Source of the DNA: Lacunisphaera sp.
GTDB taxonomy: Bacteria > Verrucomicrobiota > Verrucomicrobiia > Opitutales > Opitutaceae
Direction: 5' to 3'
Length of the DNA: 39,294 nucleotides
NCBI GenBank assembly: GCA_029945855.1
Contig: JAQSDJ010000063.1
Span: 1-39,294 of the forward strand
The translations under genes and the position numbers were made by a program. The notes beneath the pieces were generated by a model that was given only the letters and a program-made list of their open reading frames with translations, was not told the DNA's origin and searched no databases. Position 1 is the first letter of the stretch; every line of letters begins with the position of its first letter. Shown here one piece after another: positions 26,422 through 34,862 of the stretch.

Positions 26422-27648
26422 TTAAAAGTCCCTCCGAAAACGATAGACGCTTTGAACCAGTCCTTGCAGCAAGCAGCAGCTGAGCACAAAGGTGCCGCCG
26501 TAGCTAATAAAGGGAAGCGGTATGCCTTTGACCGGCAGCAGGCCGATGGTCATGGCGATGTTGACGAAAACGTGCACGGCCATGAGCACCGTGACCCCCA
26601 GCGCCAGTAACGCGCCGAAACGGTCGCGGGCGAGCCCGGCGATCCGTATTCCGTTCCACAACACCACGCCAAACAACCCGATGACGGTGATGCTTCCCAA
26701 AAATCCCTTTTCCTCCGCGATGACGGAGAAGATGAAGTCGTTGTGCGCGACGGCGCGCGGCAGGTAGCCGAGCTTGGCCTGCGTGCCCTCGGTCCAGCCC
26801 TTGCCGGTCAGGCCGCCGGAACCGACGGAGATGAGCGACTGGCGGCTGTTCCAGCCGCTGCCCAAGGGGTCCATGTTCGGCATGGCGAATGCCAGCACGC
26901 GGCTACGCTGGTAATCCTTCAGCGGCAGGATCGAGTGTTTTTCGTAGGCGCCCCGGTCCTGGACATAATCCAAGCCGTTCTTCTCCATGAAGATGGCGTA
27001 ACGCCACACATCGAACGCGACCAACCCGACGAGAAAGACGAACACACCCAAGGCCCCGGCAAAGAAACGCTTGGAGAGGTTGGAGACATAAAGCATAGCG
27101 AAGACCATCGGCGCTATGACAAGAGCGCTGCCAAGGTCAGGTTCGGCGATTATCAACAACATGGGTATGCCCACCGCAAGGGCCAATTTTACGAGCACAT
27201 GCAGCGAGTCGCGCACGGTGCCCAGCTTGGCGCCCGTGATGATGGAGGCGGTCGCGAAAAGCACGGCGATCTTGGCGAATTCCGAGGGTTGGAAGGCCGT
27301 CACCCCGGGGATGTCCAGCCAGCGCCGGGCGCCCATGTTATGGGTCGTCCCGATGCCCGGGATGAGCACCAGCACCAAAAAGACGATGGCCGGCAGGTAG
27401 ACAAAGTGCGCGAATCGCAGCCAGAGCCGGTAGTCCAGCAGGGAAGTGGCCACATACACGACCAGGCCGAGGCCCAGCCAGATCAGCTGCATCATCCAGG
27501 CATGATCATCGGTGGCGAGCTGGGCGCTGTAGATGAAGAACACGCCGAACATGCTCAGCAACACCACGCCGACCGGGGTGATCCAGTCGAAACGTTCGCG
27601 CGTGGTGAACTTGAAAAAGCTGCCGAGGTCGATGCTGCGGGACTTCAC
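26422..27648 (-). CDS. rodA: RodA, SEDS-family peptidoglycan polymerase
   Basis: A 408-residue inner-membrane protein with about ten hydrophobic segments, starting after a short cytoplasmic tail (TTRERFDWITPVGVVLL). SEDS hallmarks are seen: FQPSEFAKIAVLFA, IIAEPDLGSALVIAPM, the large extracytoplasmic loop with GSGWNSRQSLISVGSGGLTGKGW, then FIFSVIAEEKGFLGS and GIPLPFISYGGTF. It polymerises glycan strands for the rod elongation complex together with a class B PBP. rng lies 104 bp downstream on the same strand. The loop composition and the absence of FtsW-type extensions favour RodA over FtsW. Confidence 0.94.
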   Translation of the reverse strand: MKSRSIDLGSFFKFTTRERFDWITPVGVVLLSMFGVFFIYSAQLATDDHAWMMQLIWLGLGLVVYVATSLLDYRLWLRFAHFVYLPAIVFLVLVLIPGIGTTHNMGARRWLDIPGVTAFQPSEFAKIAVLFATASIITGAKLGTVRDSLHVLVKLALAVGIPMLLIIAEPDLGSALVIAPMVFAMLYVSNLSKRFFAGALGVFVFLVGLVAFDVWRYAIFMEKNGLDYVQDRGAYEKHSILPLKDYQRSRVLAFAMPNMDPLGSGWNSRQSLISVGSGGLTGKGWTEGTQAKLGYLPRAVAHNDFIFSVIAEEKGFLGSITVIGLFGVVLWNGIRIAGLARDRFGALLALGVTVLMAVHVFVNIAMTIGLLPVKGIPLPFISYGGTFVLSCCLLQGLVQSVYRFRRDF

Positions 27649-27713
27649 GAAGTTGAGAGACCGCCACTAAACACCCGCCGGGCCCGCTGGCAACGGCGCA
27701 GTGGACTCCGGCC

Positions 27714-28739
27714 TCACAAAGCGGGCAGCGCCGCCGCCACCGCCCCGGCGGGCGCGTCAGCGAGGAACACCTGTTGCCGGCCGGAGCGCGTCCACGGCTG
27801 GCAATAGCCGAAAAACCCCGGGGTGGTGATCACGACGCACGGCTTGTCGAGGGCGGTGGCGATGTGCCCGGCGGCGGAGTCGGCCGAGAGCACGGCCCCC
27901 GCCTGCGCCACGTGCTGCAGCAGGCGGTCGATCCCGTGCGGGGTTTCGATGCCGGAAATTTCCAGGCCGGCCGACCGGGCGAGTTCCGCGCAATGGCGCA
28001 GCTGCGGGGCCTCGGCCGGGCTGCCGCCCAGCACGATGGGCGCCCGGCTGCCCTCGCGCCAGAGCCGCAGCACCCGGATGACGTGGGCGGGCGCGAGATT
28101 GCGGGCGACGTCGCGGGAGAAGGGATAAACCACCAGCCGGCCGTCGTCGCCCGGCGCCAGCCCCGTGAAGCGCGGCAGGATTTCCTCCCGGCTCACGGGC
28201 CGGCCGAGCACCTGCTCCGCCAGCTCCCGGTGCGCGCGCAGTTCGGTGCAAAGCTCGCCGGCCGTCATCGTCGGATAGCTGGCGGGCAGGAGTCGGAAGT
28301 CCTGTCCGGCATCGATCCAGGAAAGGGCCAGCTCATAGTGCAGCGGTCGCTGGTGGCTGAAACACACCAGCCGGTCGTGACGGACGGAGGAAAGCCGCGC
28401 GCGCTCGCGCCACCACAAGGGCAGGATGTCGCGCGCGAGGCTGCTGCACTCCACGGGCAGCAGCAGGCATTCCACGCCGGGAAATTCAGTTTGCGCGAGA
28501 GCGGCAACGGCGGGGGCGATGACCAGCGTGCAGCCGGCCGGCGCGTGTTTTCCGAGGACGAGGCGGATGCCCGGCAGCGCCAGGACAAAATCCCCGACCC
28601 AACCCAGCGCGAAGACGCACAGCTGCCGGTGTTCGTGGCGCGGGCCCCGGGCCGGGCCGGACAGCCGGGCCCCCAGCCAGTCGCGCAGGCCGGTGGGGAG
28701 AGCCGTGGCCGGCGGGTGCAACTGGGGGGAACAATACAT
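27714..28739 (-). CDS. Glycosyltransferase family 9 (heptosyltransferase-like)
   Basis: A 341-residue GT-B enzyme, probably transferring a sugar from an ADP- or nucleotide-linked donor in LPS core assembly. The N-terminal block LGWVGDFVLALPGIRLVLGKH is the GT9 signature. LVVYPFSRDVARN and DSAAGHIATALDKPCVVI are the C-terminal donor-site blocks. The ATG at 28739 is chosen because it follows the upstream ligase gene by 16 bp; the frame extends further upstream only inside that gene. Part of the leftward polysaccharide block. The exact sugar is unknown. Confidence 0.8.
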   Translation of the reverse strand: MYCSPQLHPPATALPTGLRDWLGARLSGPARGPRHEHRQLCVFALGWVGDFVLALPGIRLVLGKHAPAGCTLVIAPAVAALAQTEFPGVECLLLPVECSSLARDILPLWWRERARLSSVRHDRLVCFSHQRPLHYELALSWIDAGQDFRLLPASYPTMTAGELCTELRAHRELAEQVLGRPVSREEILPRFTGLAPGDDGRLVVYPFSRDVARNLAPAHVIRVLRLWREGSRAPIVLGGSPAEAPQLRHCAELARSAGLEISGIETPHGIDRLLQHVAQAGAVLSADSAAGHIATALDKPCVVITTPGFFGYCQPWTRSGRQQVFLADAPAGAVAAALPAL

Positions 28740-28755
28740 GGGACCCGGGAAAAGT

Positions 28756-30243
28756 TTATGCGCGCTGCTCTGCGCCTGCGTCTCCGTCCCGCGCGGTTTC
28801 CCCCTCGGCCACGACGTCGGCCGCGGCTGCCTCCGGGCCGCTTGGGCTGCCGGCCAGCCCGAGCAAGGTCCAGAACACCACGGCCCCCATCGGCCCCTCC
28901 AGCACCACGCCAAAGGTCGCGCTGCACAGGATCACGCAGACGGCGCACCACAGGGCCCAGTCCGGGGGCCGGTCGGAGCGGTGCAGCGCGCGCCAGGTGG
29001 CGCCCACCACGCAGGCGCAGAACATGCCCCAGACCGCCAGGCCGACGAAGCCCAGGCGCCCGAAGATCGTGATGAAGACATTGTGCGGGCTGCGGATGCC
29101 GAAGTCCTCCGTCAGGTCCGGATAATATTCCTGCACGAAGTCGTGCGCGAGGTCGGCTCCGAAGCCGAGGCCGAAGGCCGGATTTTCCTGCCAGGTCGCC
29201 TCGACCACGTTCTTCCACCAGATCAGCCGGTAGCGGTTGTTGTCTCCCTTGAAGAAACTTTCCTCGCTGGTGTAGGTGCGGGTGCCGGTCACATCGACGA
29301 CGGACTGCAGCCGGTCGGCGACGCCGTGCAGCTTCCGCCGCGCCCAGGTGTTGTCGAAGAAGACGGCCAGGGCCACGACGACGACCAGGGCCAGGGCGGT
29401 GACGCCGCCGTGCAGCGCGGGGAACCGCCAGCGGCGGGCCAGCAGGAGGAGGACGACGGCCACCAGCGCACCGAGCTGCGCGGCCCGGCTGTCGGAGGCC
29501 ATGACGGAGAGAAACAGGCCGGCGGCGACGGGCCACGCCCAGAGGCGCTGCCGGCCTTGCGCCCAGTGGTGGATGAGCAAGGCTCCGATCACCAGATAGG
29601 TGGCGGCGATGTCACCCTTGAAATAGATCAGCGGCGCACCCGCGAAGGTGAGTTGGGTGACAAAGAACGACTCGAAGCCCCGGAACAGCGCGTAGACCGG
29701 ACCCAGGGCGAGGAGCGCAGCCAGCAGGCAGCCGATCAGATAGCGGCGGGCCGCCGCCTCGCGGGCCATGTGCTGGACCAGAAAAAAGAAGACCGCGTAG
29801 TAAACCAGGGCGTAATCGCGCAGGGCCAGGAAGCCGTGGCGCGGCACGTCAAACGGCACCCGCACCGAACCCACGGCCAGCCAGGCCAGGACCGCCCAGT
29901 TGAGCGCGTCCTTGCGGAAAGGCAGCCGCCGCTCGAAGGCGCACCGCACCAGCAGGCAGGCGGTGGCGAGGGCCAGGCCGATCTCGGCGGGCAGCAACGG
30001 CAGGTTGGGCACGGGCATCAGCTGGGCGAAGCCGCGGTTGCCCACGATGTAGCCGATGAGCAGGAAACCGGTGAAAATCGTGTCGAAGGGCAGGCCGATC
30101 AGCCGCACCAGCACCGCGGCGACGATGGTGACCGCCGCCAGCGCCGGCCAGGCGTAGGCGCCCTCCGCGACCTGCCAGCCCAGCATCACCGCGGCCAGGG
30201 AGGCGGCGAGGGCGACCAGGGCCGTGCGCAAACGGGGATCCAC
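28756..30243 (-). CDS. O-antigen ligase/polymerase-like membrane protein
   Basis: A 495-residue protein with about twelve hydrophobic segments and one long periplasmic-type loop (residues about 300-400). The Wzy_C/WaaL-type sequence RSPHNVFITIFGRLGFVGL follows that loop. ASDSRAAQLGALVAVVLLLL and PAFGLGFGADL are also typical. Expected role: joining or polymerising undecaprenyl-linked glycan at the periplasmic face. The C-terminal 30 residues are Ala/Glu-rich and polar. Neighbouring glycosyltransferases and a flippase support a surface-polysaccharide role. Ligase versus polymerase cannot be decided from sequence. Confidence 0.8.
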   Translation of the reverse strand: MDPRLRTALVALAASLAAVMLGWQVAEGAYAWPALAAVTIVAAVLVRLIGLPFDTIFTGFLLIGYIVGNRGFAQLMPVPNLPLLPAEIGLALATACLLVRCAFERRLPFRKDALNWAVLAWLAVGSVRVPFDVPRHGFLALRDYALVYYAVFFFLVQHMAREAAARRYLIGCLLAALLALGPVYALFRGFESFFVTQLTFAGAPLIYFKGDIAATYLVIGALLIHHWAQGRQRLWAWPVAAGLFLSVMASDSRAAQLGALVAVVLLLLARRWRFPALHGGVTALALVVVVALAVFFDNTWARRKLHGVADRLQSVVDVTGTRTYTSEESFFKGDNNRYRLIWWKNVVEATWQENPAFGLGFGADLAHDFVQEYYPDLTEDFGIRSPHNVFITIFGRLGFVGLAVWGMFCACVVGATWRALHRSDRPPDWALWCAVCVILCSATFGVVLEGPMGAVVFWTLLGLAGSPSGPEAAAADVVAEGETARDGDAGAEQRA

Positions 30244-30319
30244 CGTGCCAGCACAAGGTGAAGGACCGGGGCTGGCAACATTCCTCGCGCGCCGGGCTCT
30301 GCTGGAATCAGCATTGCCA

Positions 30320-30391
30320 TGTAGGGTCGCCGCTGGTCGGCGGACCGGCGTTCACCCGCGGAACGGTCCGCCGACAAACGGCGACCCTACA
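30320..30391. repeat. 72-bp imperfect palindromic repeat (REP/MITE-like)
   Basis: TGTAGGGTCGCCG at 30320-30332 is matched by CGGCGACCCTACA at 30379-30391. An inner pair (GTCGGCGGACC at 30336-30346 and GGTCCGCCGAC at 30365-30375) extends the stem. It lies between the ligase and flippase genes, both leftward. Such GC-rich foldback units are usually dispersed non-coding repeats; only one copy is visible here. Confidence 0.7.
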
Positions 30392-30411
30392 GACAACTTC
30401 GTTGTCCTGTC

Positions 30412-31656
30412 TCAATCCCCCTGAAGCAAGGCACGCCGCGCGAGCGAGCGGTTGACCAGCCACGGCACGAGCGGGGCGACGAGGAGCCACCGCTTGAACC
30501 ACTCCACGCCGGCGGCGGCGGCGACCACGCTGCCGGCCACCAGGCACAGCGCCCCGCTGAGATCCGTGCGGGTGCAGGCGGCTTCGCGTCTGGCCGACAG
30601 GAGCAGCAGATGATAGAAGGAGCAGAGCGACAGGGCGGTCGTCGAGAAACCGGTCGCGAGCACGAAGCCCGTGGCCGCCTGGTATTTGATCCCGATCACC
30701 GGTCCGACCAGCAGGGGCAGGCCGGCCTGCAGCGCCCCGGTCAGGCCGAGCGCCAGCGCCGTGTAGAGCAGGGCGGTTCGGTCGATGCGGCGCAGGAGCG
30801 CCAGGCGCTCGCTCCGGCTGGCGTGGTCCGCGGCGAACCAGCCGGGCTGGTGGTATTGCTGCATGATCAGGCTCAGCATGGCGGGCAAAATCAGGCCGAT
30901 GTTGCCGGCGAGGGTGAAATACCCGGAAGTCTCGGCGCCGAAAAACCACAGGACCAGCCAGCGGTTCAGCCCGAGCAGAATCCAGCCGGCGAGGGCGGGG
31001 ACGATGAAATGCCGGCCGGCGTAATGGGGCGGCAGTTCCGGCCGCGGGGCGGCGGCCGGGTCCCGGGCGAACCAGCGGCGCAGGTGGCCGGCGCCCAGCA
31101 GCACGCCGATCACCGCGTGACCGAGGAAACCCGCGAGCAGGGCGCCGAGGCCGGCGCCGCTGAGGTGATAGAGCAACGGTGGCAGGAACGAACGGCCGAC
31201 CGACTGGCCGGCCGTGACTCCGAGGTCGCGCCAGTGCTCGCGCGCGGCCTGCAGCGCAACCTGCGCCAGTCCGGTCAGGCTGAGCAGGTAGGCGCTGACG
31301 AAAAACAGCAGGCCATAAAGAATCCGCTGCCCCGGGGCGGCGGCCACGGCGGCGACGACAGCCGCGGCGACCAGCCAGGGCAGCTTGCGCACCGTCGCGT
31401 GCAGCACCTGCCGCAGCAGGCCGGGGCGGTCGGGCTCGGCCTGCCAGTGCCGGCTGATGAATTTGACCAGGCCGATGTAGATCACCGCCGACCCGACCGG
31501 GATCAGGCTGGTGAAGACACCGTAATGGCCGAAGTCCGCGGGATCGACCAGGTAGGAGGTCAGCCGCACGCCCGCGATGCCGCAGCCCAGGCCGATGCCT
31601 TGCGACAGAACGATCGGCAGCAGCCGCTCACGGACGTTCTCGGGCAGGAACTTCAT
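30412..31656 (-). CDS. Polysaccharide flippase-type membrane protein (MOP superfamily)
   Basis: A 414-residue membrane protein with about twelve hydrophobic segments, starting MKFLPENVRERLLPIVLSQG and followed by RLTSYLVDPADFGHYGVFTSL, the usual beginning of Wzx-like O-unit flippases. The ATG at 31656 is preferred over an upstream in-frame start at 31743, which would run through the divergent GT2 gene. Role: moving lipid-linked glycan units across the inner membrane. The 65-bp gap to the divergent GT2 gene probably holds both promoters. The substrate is unknown. Confidence 0.78.
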   Translation of the reverse strand: MKFLPENVRERLLPIVLSQGIGLGCGIAGVRLTSYLVDPADFGHYGVFTSLIPVGSAVIYIGLVKFISRHWQAEPDRPGLLRQVLHATVRKLPWLVAAAVVAAVAAAPGQRILYGLLFFVSAYLLSLTGLAQVALQAAREHWRDLGVTAGQSVGRSFLPPLLYHLSGAGLGALLAGFLGHAVIGVLLGAGHLRRWFARDPAAAPRPELPPHYAGRHFIVPALAGWILLGLNRWLVLWFFGAETSGYFTLAGNIGLILPAMLSLIMQQYHQPGWFAADHASRSERLALLRRIDRTALLYTALALGLTGALQAGLPLLVGPVIGIKYQAATGFVLATGFSTTALSLCSFYHLLLLSARREAACTRTDLSGALCLVAGSVVAAAAGVEWFKRWLLVAPLVPWLVNRSLARRALLQGD

Positions 31657-31721
31657 CAACCGCCCAAGGCTGCGGGACGTTTTGTTTTTGGCGATGCATT
31701 CTTTTTGTGCATGACTGCGGC

Positions 31722-32663
31722 ATGTCTCCCCGCGACGCAGCAACCGGCCCCGCCGCCGAGCCCGCCGCCGGGGACCGCGTGTGCGCCATCGTGGTCACCT
31801 ACCACCCGGGAACGGAGGTGCCGGGACACGTGGACGCGATCCTGCGCCAGGCCGCGCGCGTGATCGTGGTGGACAACGAGGCGACGGGGGAAAGCCGGGC
31901 GCGGCTGGCGATCTTTGCCGGAAATCCCGCGGTGGAACTGGTGCACAATCCGGAAAACCTCGGCATCGCCACCGCGCTCAACCAGGGCGTGCAGCGCGCG
32001 CTCGCCGCGGGCTACGAGTGGATCGCGACGTTCGACCAGGACAGCGTGGTGCCGGAGGAATTCTTCAGCCGGCTGCTCGCCGCCCACGCGGCCTATCCCG
32101 GCCGGGAGCGCGTCGCGGTGCTCGCGCCGCTTTACCGGGACCGCCACTTGGGGTTCATCTACTCGTCCGCCGGGCCGGTGAAGGAGGCGATCGCGGGCGA
32201 CGTGCCCGTGCCCCTGACGGCGGCCTCCGGCAACCTTGTGGCCGCGGCGGCGTTCCGCGCCGTGGGCGGATTTCGCGACGATTTCTTCATCGATTGCGTG
32301 GACTTCGAGTTCTGCCTGCGCTGCCGCCGGGCCGGCTGGCTGGTGCTCGAGGTGCGCCGCGTGATCCTCGACCACGCCCTGGGACGCTACCAGCAGTTCC
32401 GCTGGCTGTGGCGGAATCCCCGCATCAACGATTACGACGCGACGCGACGATATTACCAAACCCGCAACCGGCTCATCCTCTATGCGCGGCTGGGCGCGGT
32501 CGATCCCGCGTGGGCCCTGCGCGACGCCTGGTTCTACAGCCGCGACGCCCTCAAGCTGCTGTTGTTCTGCACGGGCCGCCGCGAAAAAGTCCGCGCGATG
32601 CTCACCGGCTGCTGGCACGCCGTGACCGGCCGGCGCGGCCGCTGGCAGCCCAGCCCTCGTTGA
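31722..32663 (+). CDS. Family 2 glycosyltransferase (rhamnosyltransferase-like)
   Basis: A 313-residue GT-A enzyme. Seen: AIVVTYHPG at the start, NPENLGIATALNQGVQRAL, and the metal-binding DQDS in WIATFDQDS, a sequence order typical of RfbF-like rhamnosyltransferases. A later acidic segment (DDFFIDCVDFEFCLRCRRAG) is the usual acceptor/catalytic region. The start is taken at ATG 31722; GTG 31707 is in frame 15 bp upstream. It is coupled to the next GT4 gene (2-bp gap). It probably adds a deoxysugar to the cluster's glycan; the sugar is inferred only from family resemblance. Confidence 0.85.
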   Translation: MSPRDAATGPAAEPAAGDRVCAIVVTYHPGTEVPGHVDAILRQAARVIVVDNEATGESRARLAIFAGNPAVELVHNPENLGIATALNQGVQRALAAGYEWIATFDQDSVVPEEFFSRLLAAHAAYPGRERVAVLAPLYRDRHLGFIYSSAGPVKEAIAGDVPVPLTAASGNLVAAAAFRAVGGFRDDFFIDCVDFEFCLRCRRAGWLVLEVRRVILDHALGRYQQFRWLWRNPRINDYDATRRYYQTRNRLILYARLGAVDPAWALRDAWFYSRDALKLLLFCTGRREKVRAMLTGCWHAVTGRRGRWQPSPR

Positions 32664-32665
32664 CC

Positions 32666-33754
32666 ATGGCCGGCGACTCTCCCATGACCGTGCTGCATTA
32701 CACGGGCGCCACCGACGATCAGGGCGGTATCGCGGCCGTCATCAGGAACCTGGCGGCGGCGGAACGCTTTCGCTGCGTGCTCGGGGTCAGTGCGGGATTT
32801 GTCCGGCGGGATGCATCCGGAATGGACGTGCTCGAACTGCCGGCGCTCGCGACGGAGGAAATCGGTCCCGCGAATCTCCTGCGTGCGCGTCCGGTCGCGC
32901 GCGCCGTGCAGGCTTGGCTGCGGGCGGACGCCACGAGGGTGTTTCACGGACACTCGCGCGCCGGCTTGCTCGTCGGGCTCTGGCTGCATTGGTTCGGTGA
33001 GCGGCGCGTGGTCGTGAGTGTGCATTGCTACGGCCGGCAGCGCTGGTTCTACCGCTGGGCGGCGCGGCAATTGGCCAGCCGGCTTTACTGGCTCACGCCG
33101 GCGATGAAACGCCACTACGGCTGCGCCGACCGGACGTGGGCCGGGTGCATGCCCGATGGACTGACGGCGCCGCTGCCGGCCGCGATGCGCCGCGGACCCG
33201 CGGAGGGGCAGGTGCTGCGGCTGGGCGGAGCGGGCGCCCTGGTCCACTGGAAAAGATGGGATTTGGTTCTGGCGGCGCTGGCGCGGCTGCCGGCGGACAG
33301 CAAAGTCCGCTTCACGCATATCGGAGAAAAACTCGCCACGCCGGAATCGCACGCGTGCGCAGAGGCGTTGCGCGCCCAGACCGCGCAACTGGGCCTGGCC
33401 GATCGCGTGCAATGGTCGGGCTGGCAACCGGGATCGGCCGGATTGCTGGGGGAAGTGGACGCCATCGTGGTGCCGTCCGACAGGGAACCCTTTTCCATGA
33501 TCGCGCTCGAGGCGATGTTCGCCGGCGTGCCGGTCATCGCGACGCGCGGCGGCGGGCCGGAGGATTTCATCATCGACGGGAAAAACGGCTGGCTGGTGCC
33601 GGCGGGTGACGCGGCGGCGCTCGCGCAACAATTCCAGCAATGCCTCGATCCGGCGGCGTGGCGGTCGCTGCGGCTGTCGCCGGAGCATTTAAGGAAATTC
33701 TCCGCGACCGAAACCCTGGCGGCGCGCTGGGCGGAGATCTATGCGGCGTTATAG
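32666..33754 (+). CDS. Family 4 glycosyltransferase
   Basis: A 362-residue GT-B enzyme. The N-terminal acceptor domain includes DDQGGIAAVIRNLAAAE and FHGHSRAGLLVGLW. The C-terminal donor domain has LGGAGALVHWKRWDLVLAAL, VVPSDREPFSMIALEAMFAGVPVIAT (EX7E motif) and IIDGKNGWLVPAGD. ATG 32666 lies 2 bp after the GT2 stop; an alternative ATG at 32684 exists. The 3' end overlaps the convergent GT4 gene by 6 bp. Function in exopolysaccharide or O-antigen assembly is inferred from neighbours. Confidence 0.85.
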   Translation: MAGDSPMTVLHYTGATDDQGGIAAVIRNLAAAERFRCVLGVSAGFVRRDASGMDVLELPALATEEIGPANLLRARPVARAVQAWLRADATRVFHGHSRAGLLVGLWLHWFGERRVVVSVHCYGRQRWFYRWAARQLASRLYWLTPAMKRHYGCADRTWAGCMPDGLTAPLPAAMRRGPAEGQVLRLGGAGALVHWKRWDLVLAALARLPADSKVRFTHIGEKLATPESHACAEALRAQTAQLGLADRVQWSGWQPGSAGLLGEVDAIVVPSDREPFSMIALEAMFAGVPVIATRGGGPEDFIIDGKNGWLVPAGDAAALAQQFQQCLDPAAWRSLRLSPEHLRKFSATETLAARWAEIYAAL

Positions 33755-34816
33755 CGTGCGCAAGGCGGCGGCGAGTGCGGCGAGGTGTTTTTCTTCGGTG
33801 AAATGGGCGAGGTAGTGGCGGCGGAACGCGCCGGCCGCAGGCGGGTTTTCGCGGAGCTGGAGGAGCGCTTGCGTGAGCGCGGCGAGGTCGCCGGGTTCGA
33901 CGAGACCGGCCTCGAGGGGCAGCGTATCGGGAATGCCGCGCCAGCGCGTGGCGATGACGGGCAGGTCGTGCGCCATCGCCTCGAGCAGCACGAGCGGCTG
34001 GCCTTCCGCCGGATAGCGCGTGGGCAGGCACAGGCAGGAGCTCTCGCCGAAAAGTTTCATTTTCCCCGCACCATGCACCGGGCCGGCGTAGCTCAAGGCG
34101 GCGGGATGTTTGGCGCACAACGCCCCGAAACGCTCCCGGGTCGCGGCCTCGGGAAATGCGCCGGCGGCCACGAGGGTGAAGCCGGGCCCGGCGGCCAGCA
34201 CCGCCTCGGCGGCACCGAAAAGACCTTTCTCCTCGCTACAGAGCCCAAGGAAAAGAACTTGGAACGGAGCGTCGGGTCGGCGAACCGGTCGTTCGCCGGA
34301 TGCGGCATCCGCGATGCCGTTGGGCACGACGACGATGTTTTTCGGGGCGAGCGCGGCGGCCTCACGGTGCAACGACTCGCTGAGCACGAGCGAGAGATCG
34401 GCGTGGCCAAGCAGCCGCCGGGTCAGCCAGCGCTCGGGCGCGGTGGCGCGGGTGGCGAGCCATTCGCCGAGTCCGGCGGCGTGCCAGTGGAATACGAGTT
34501 TCTTGAGAAACGGCCGGCACAGGAGCAGCACGACCCAGTCGCGGTAGAGCGCGCCGCGTTTGCCGGGGGCGGGCACATAATAAAGCGTGTCGCAGCCGTG
34601 CTGGAATCTTGCGATCACGGTGTGCAAGCATGTGTCGAGGACAGCCGCGATCTTGCCCCAACGCCACCGTCCGATGTCGGCGGCATCGCGCGAAAGGCCG
34701 AGATTCACGTGGTGCACCCCGATGCCGTGGGCCGGCAGACCCTCGACCAGGGACCGCACCATGAGACTCTGCCCGTGCACGGGCGGGGGAGTCTGGGCTA
34801 GGACGAGGAGCTTCAT
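33749..34816 (-). CDS. Family 4 glycosyltransferase, second copy
   Basis: A 355-residue GT-B enzyme starting MKLLVLAQTPPPVHGQSLM, typical of GT4 acceptor domains (glycine turn, then HG). The donor half holds VVVPNGIADAA, VLFLGLCSEEKGL and EGQPLVLLEAMAHDLPVIATRWRGIPD (EX7E). The ATG at 34816 is chosen because family similarity begins there; the in-frame stretch upstream to 34966 overlaps the divergent exosortase gene. It is convergent with the other GT4 gene (6-bp 3' overlap). It shares a 46-bp divergent gap with the exosortase gene. Confidence 0.85.
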   Translation of the reverse strand: MKLLVLAQTPPPVHGQSLMVRSLVEGLPAHGIGVHHVNLGLSRDAADIGRWRWGKIAAVLDTCLHTVIARFQHGCDTLYYVPAPGKRGALYRDWVVLLLCRPFLKKLVFHWHAAGLGEWLATRATAPERWLTRRLLGHADLSLVLSESLHREAAALAPKNIVVVPNGIADAASGERPVRRPDAPFQVLFLGLCSEEKGLFGAAEAVLAAGPGFTLVAAGAFPEAATRERFGALCAKHPAALSYAGPVHGAGKMKLFGESSCLCLPTRYPAEGQPLVLLEAMAHDLPVIATRWRGIPDTLPLEAGLVEPGDLAALTQALLQLRENPPAAGAFRRHYLAHFTEEKHLAALAAALRTL

Positions 34817-34862
34817 CTTCGGCTTGGAAACGGGAGGAGAGACTGGATGATGCGGGGCGACC

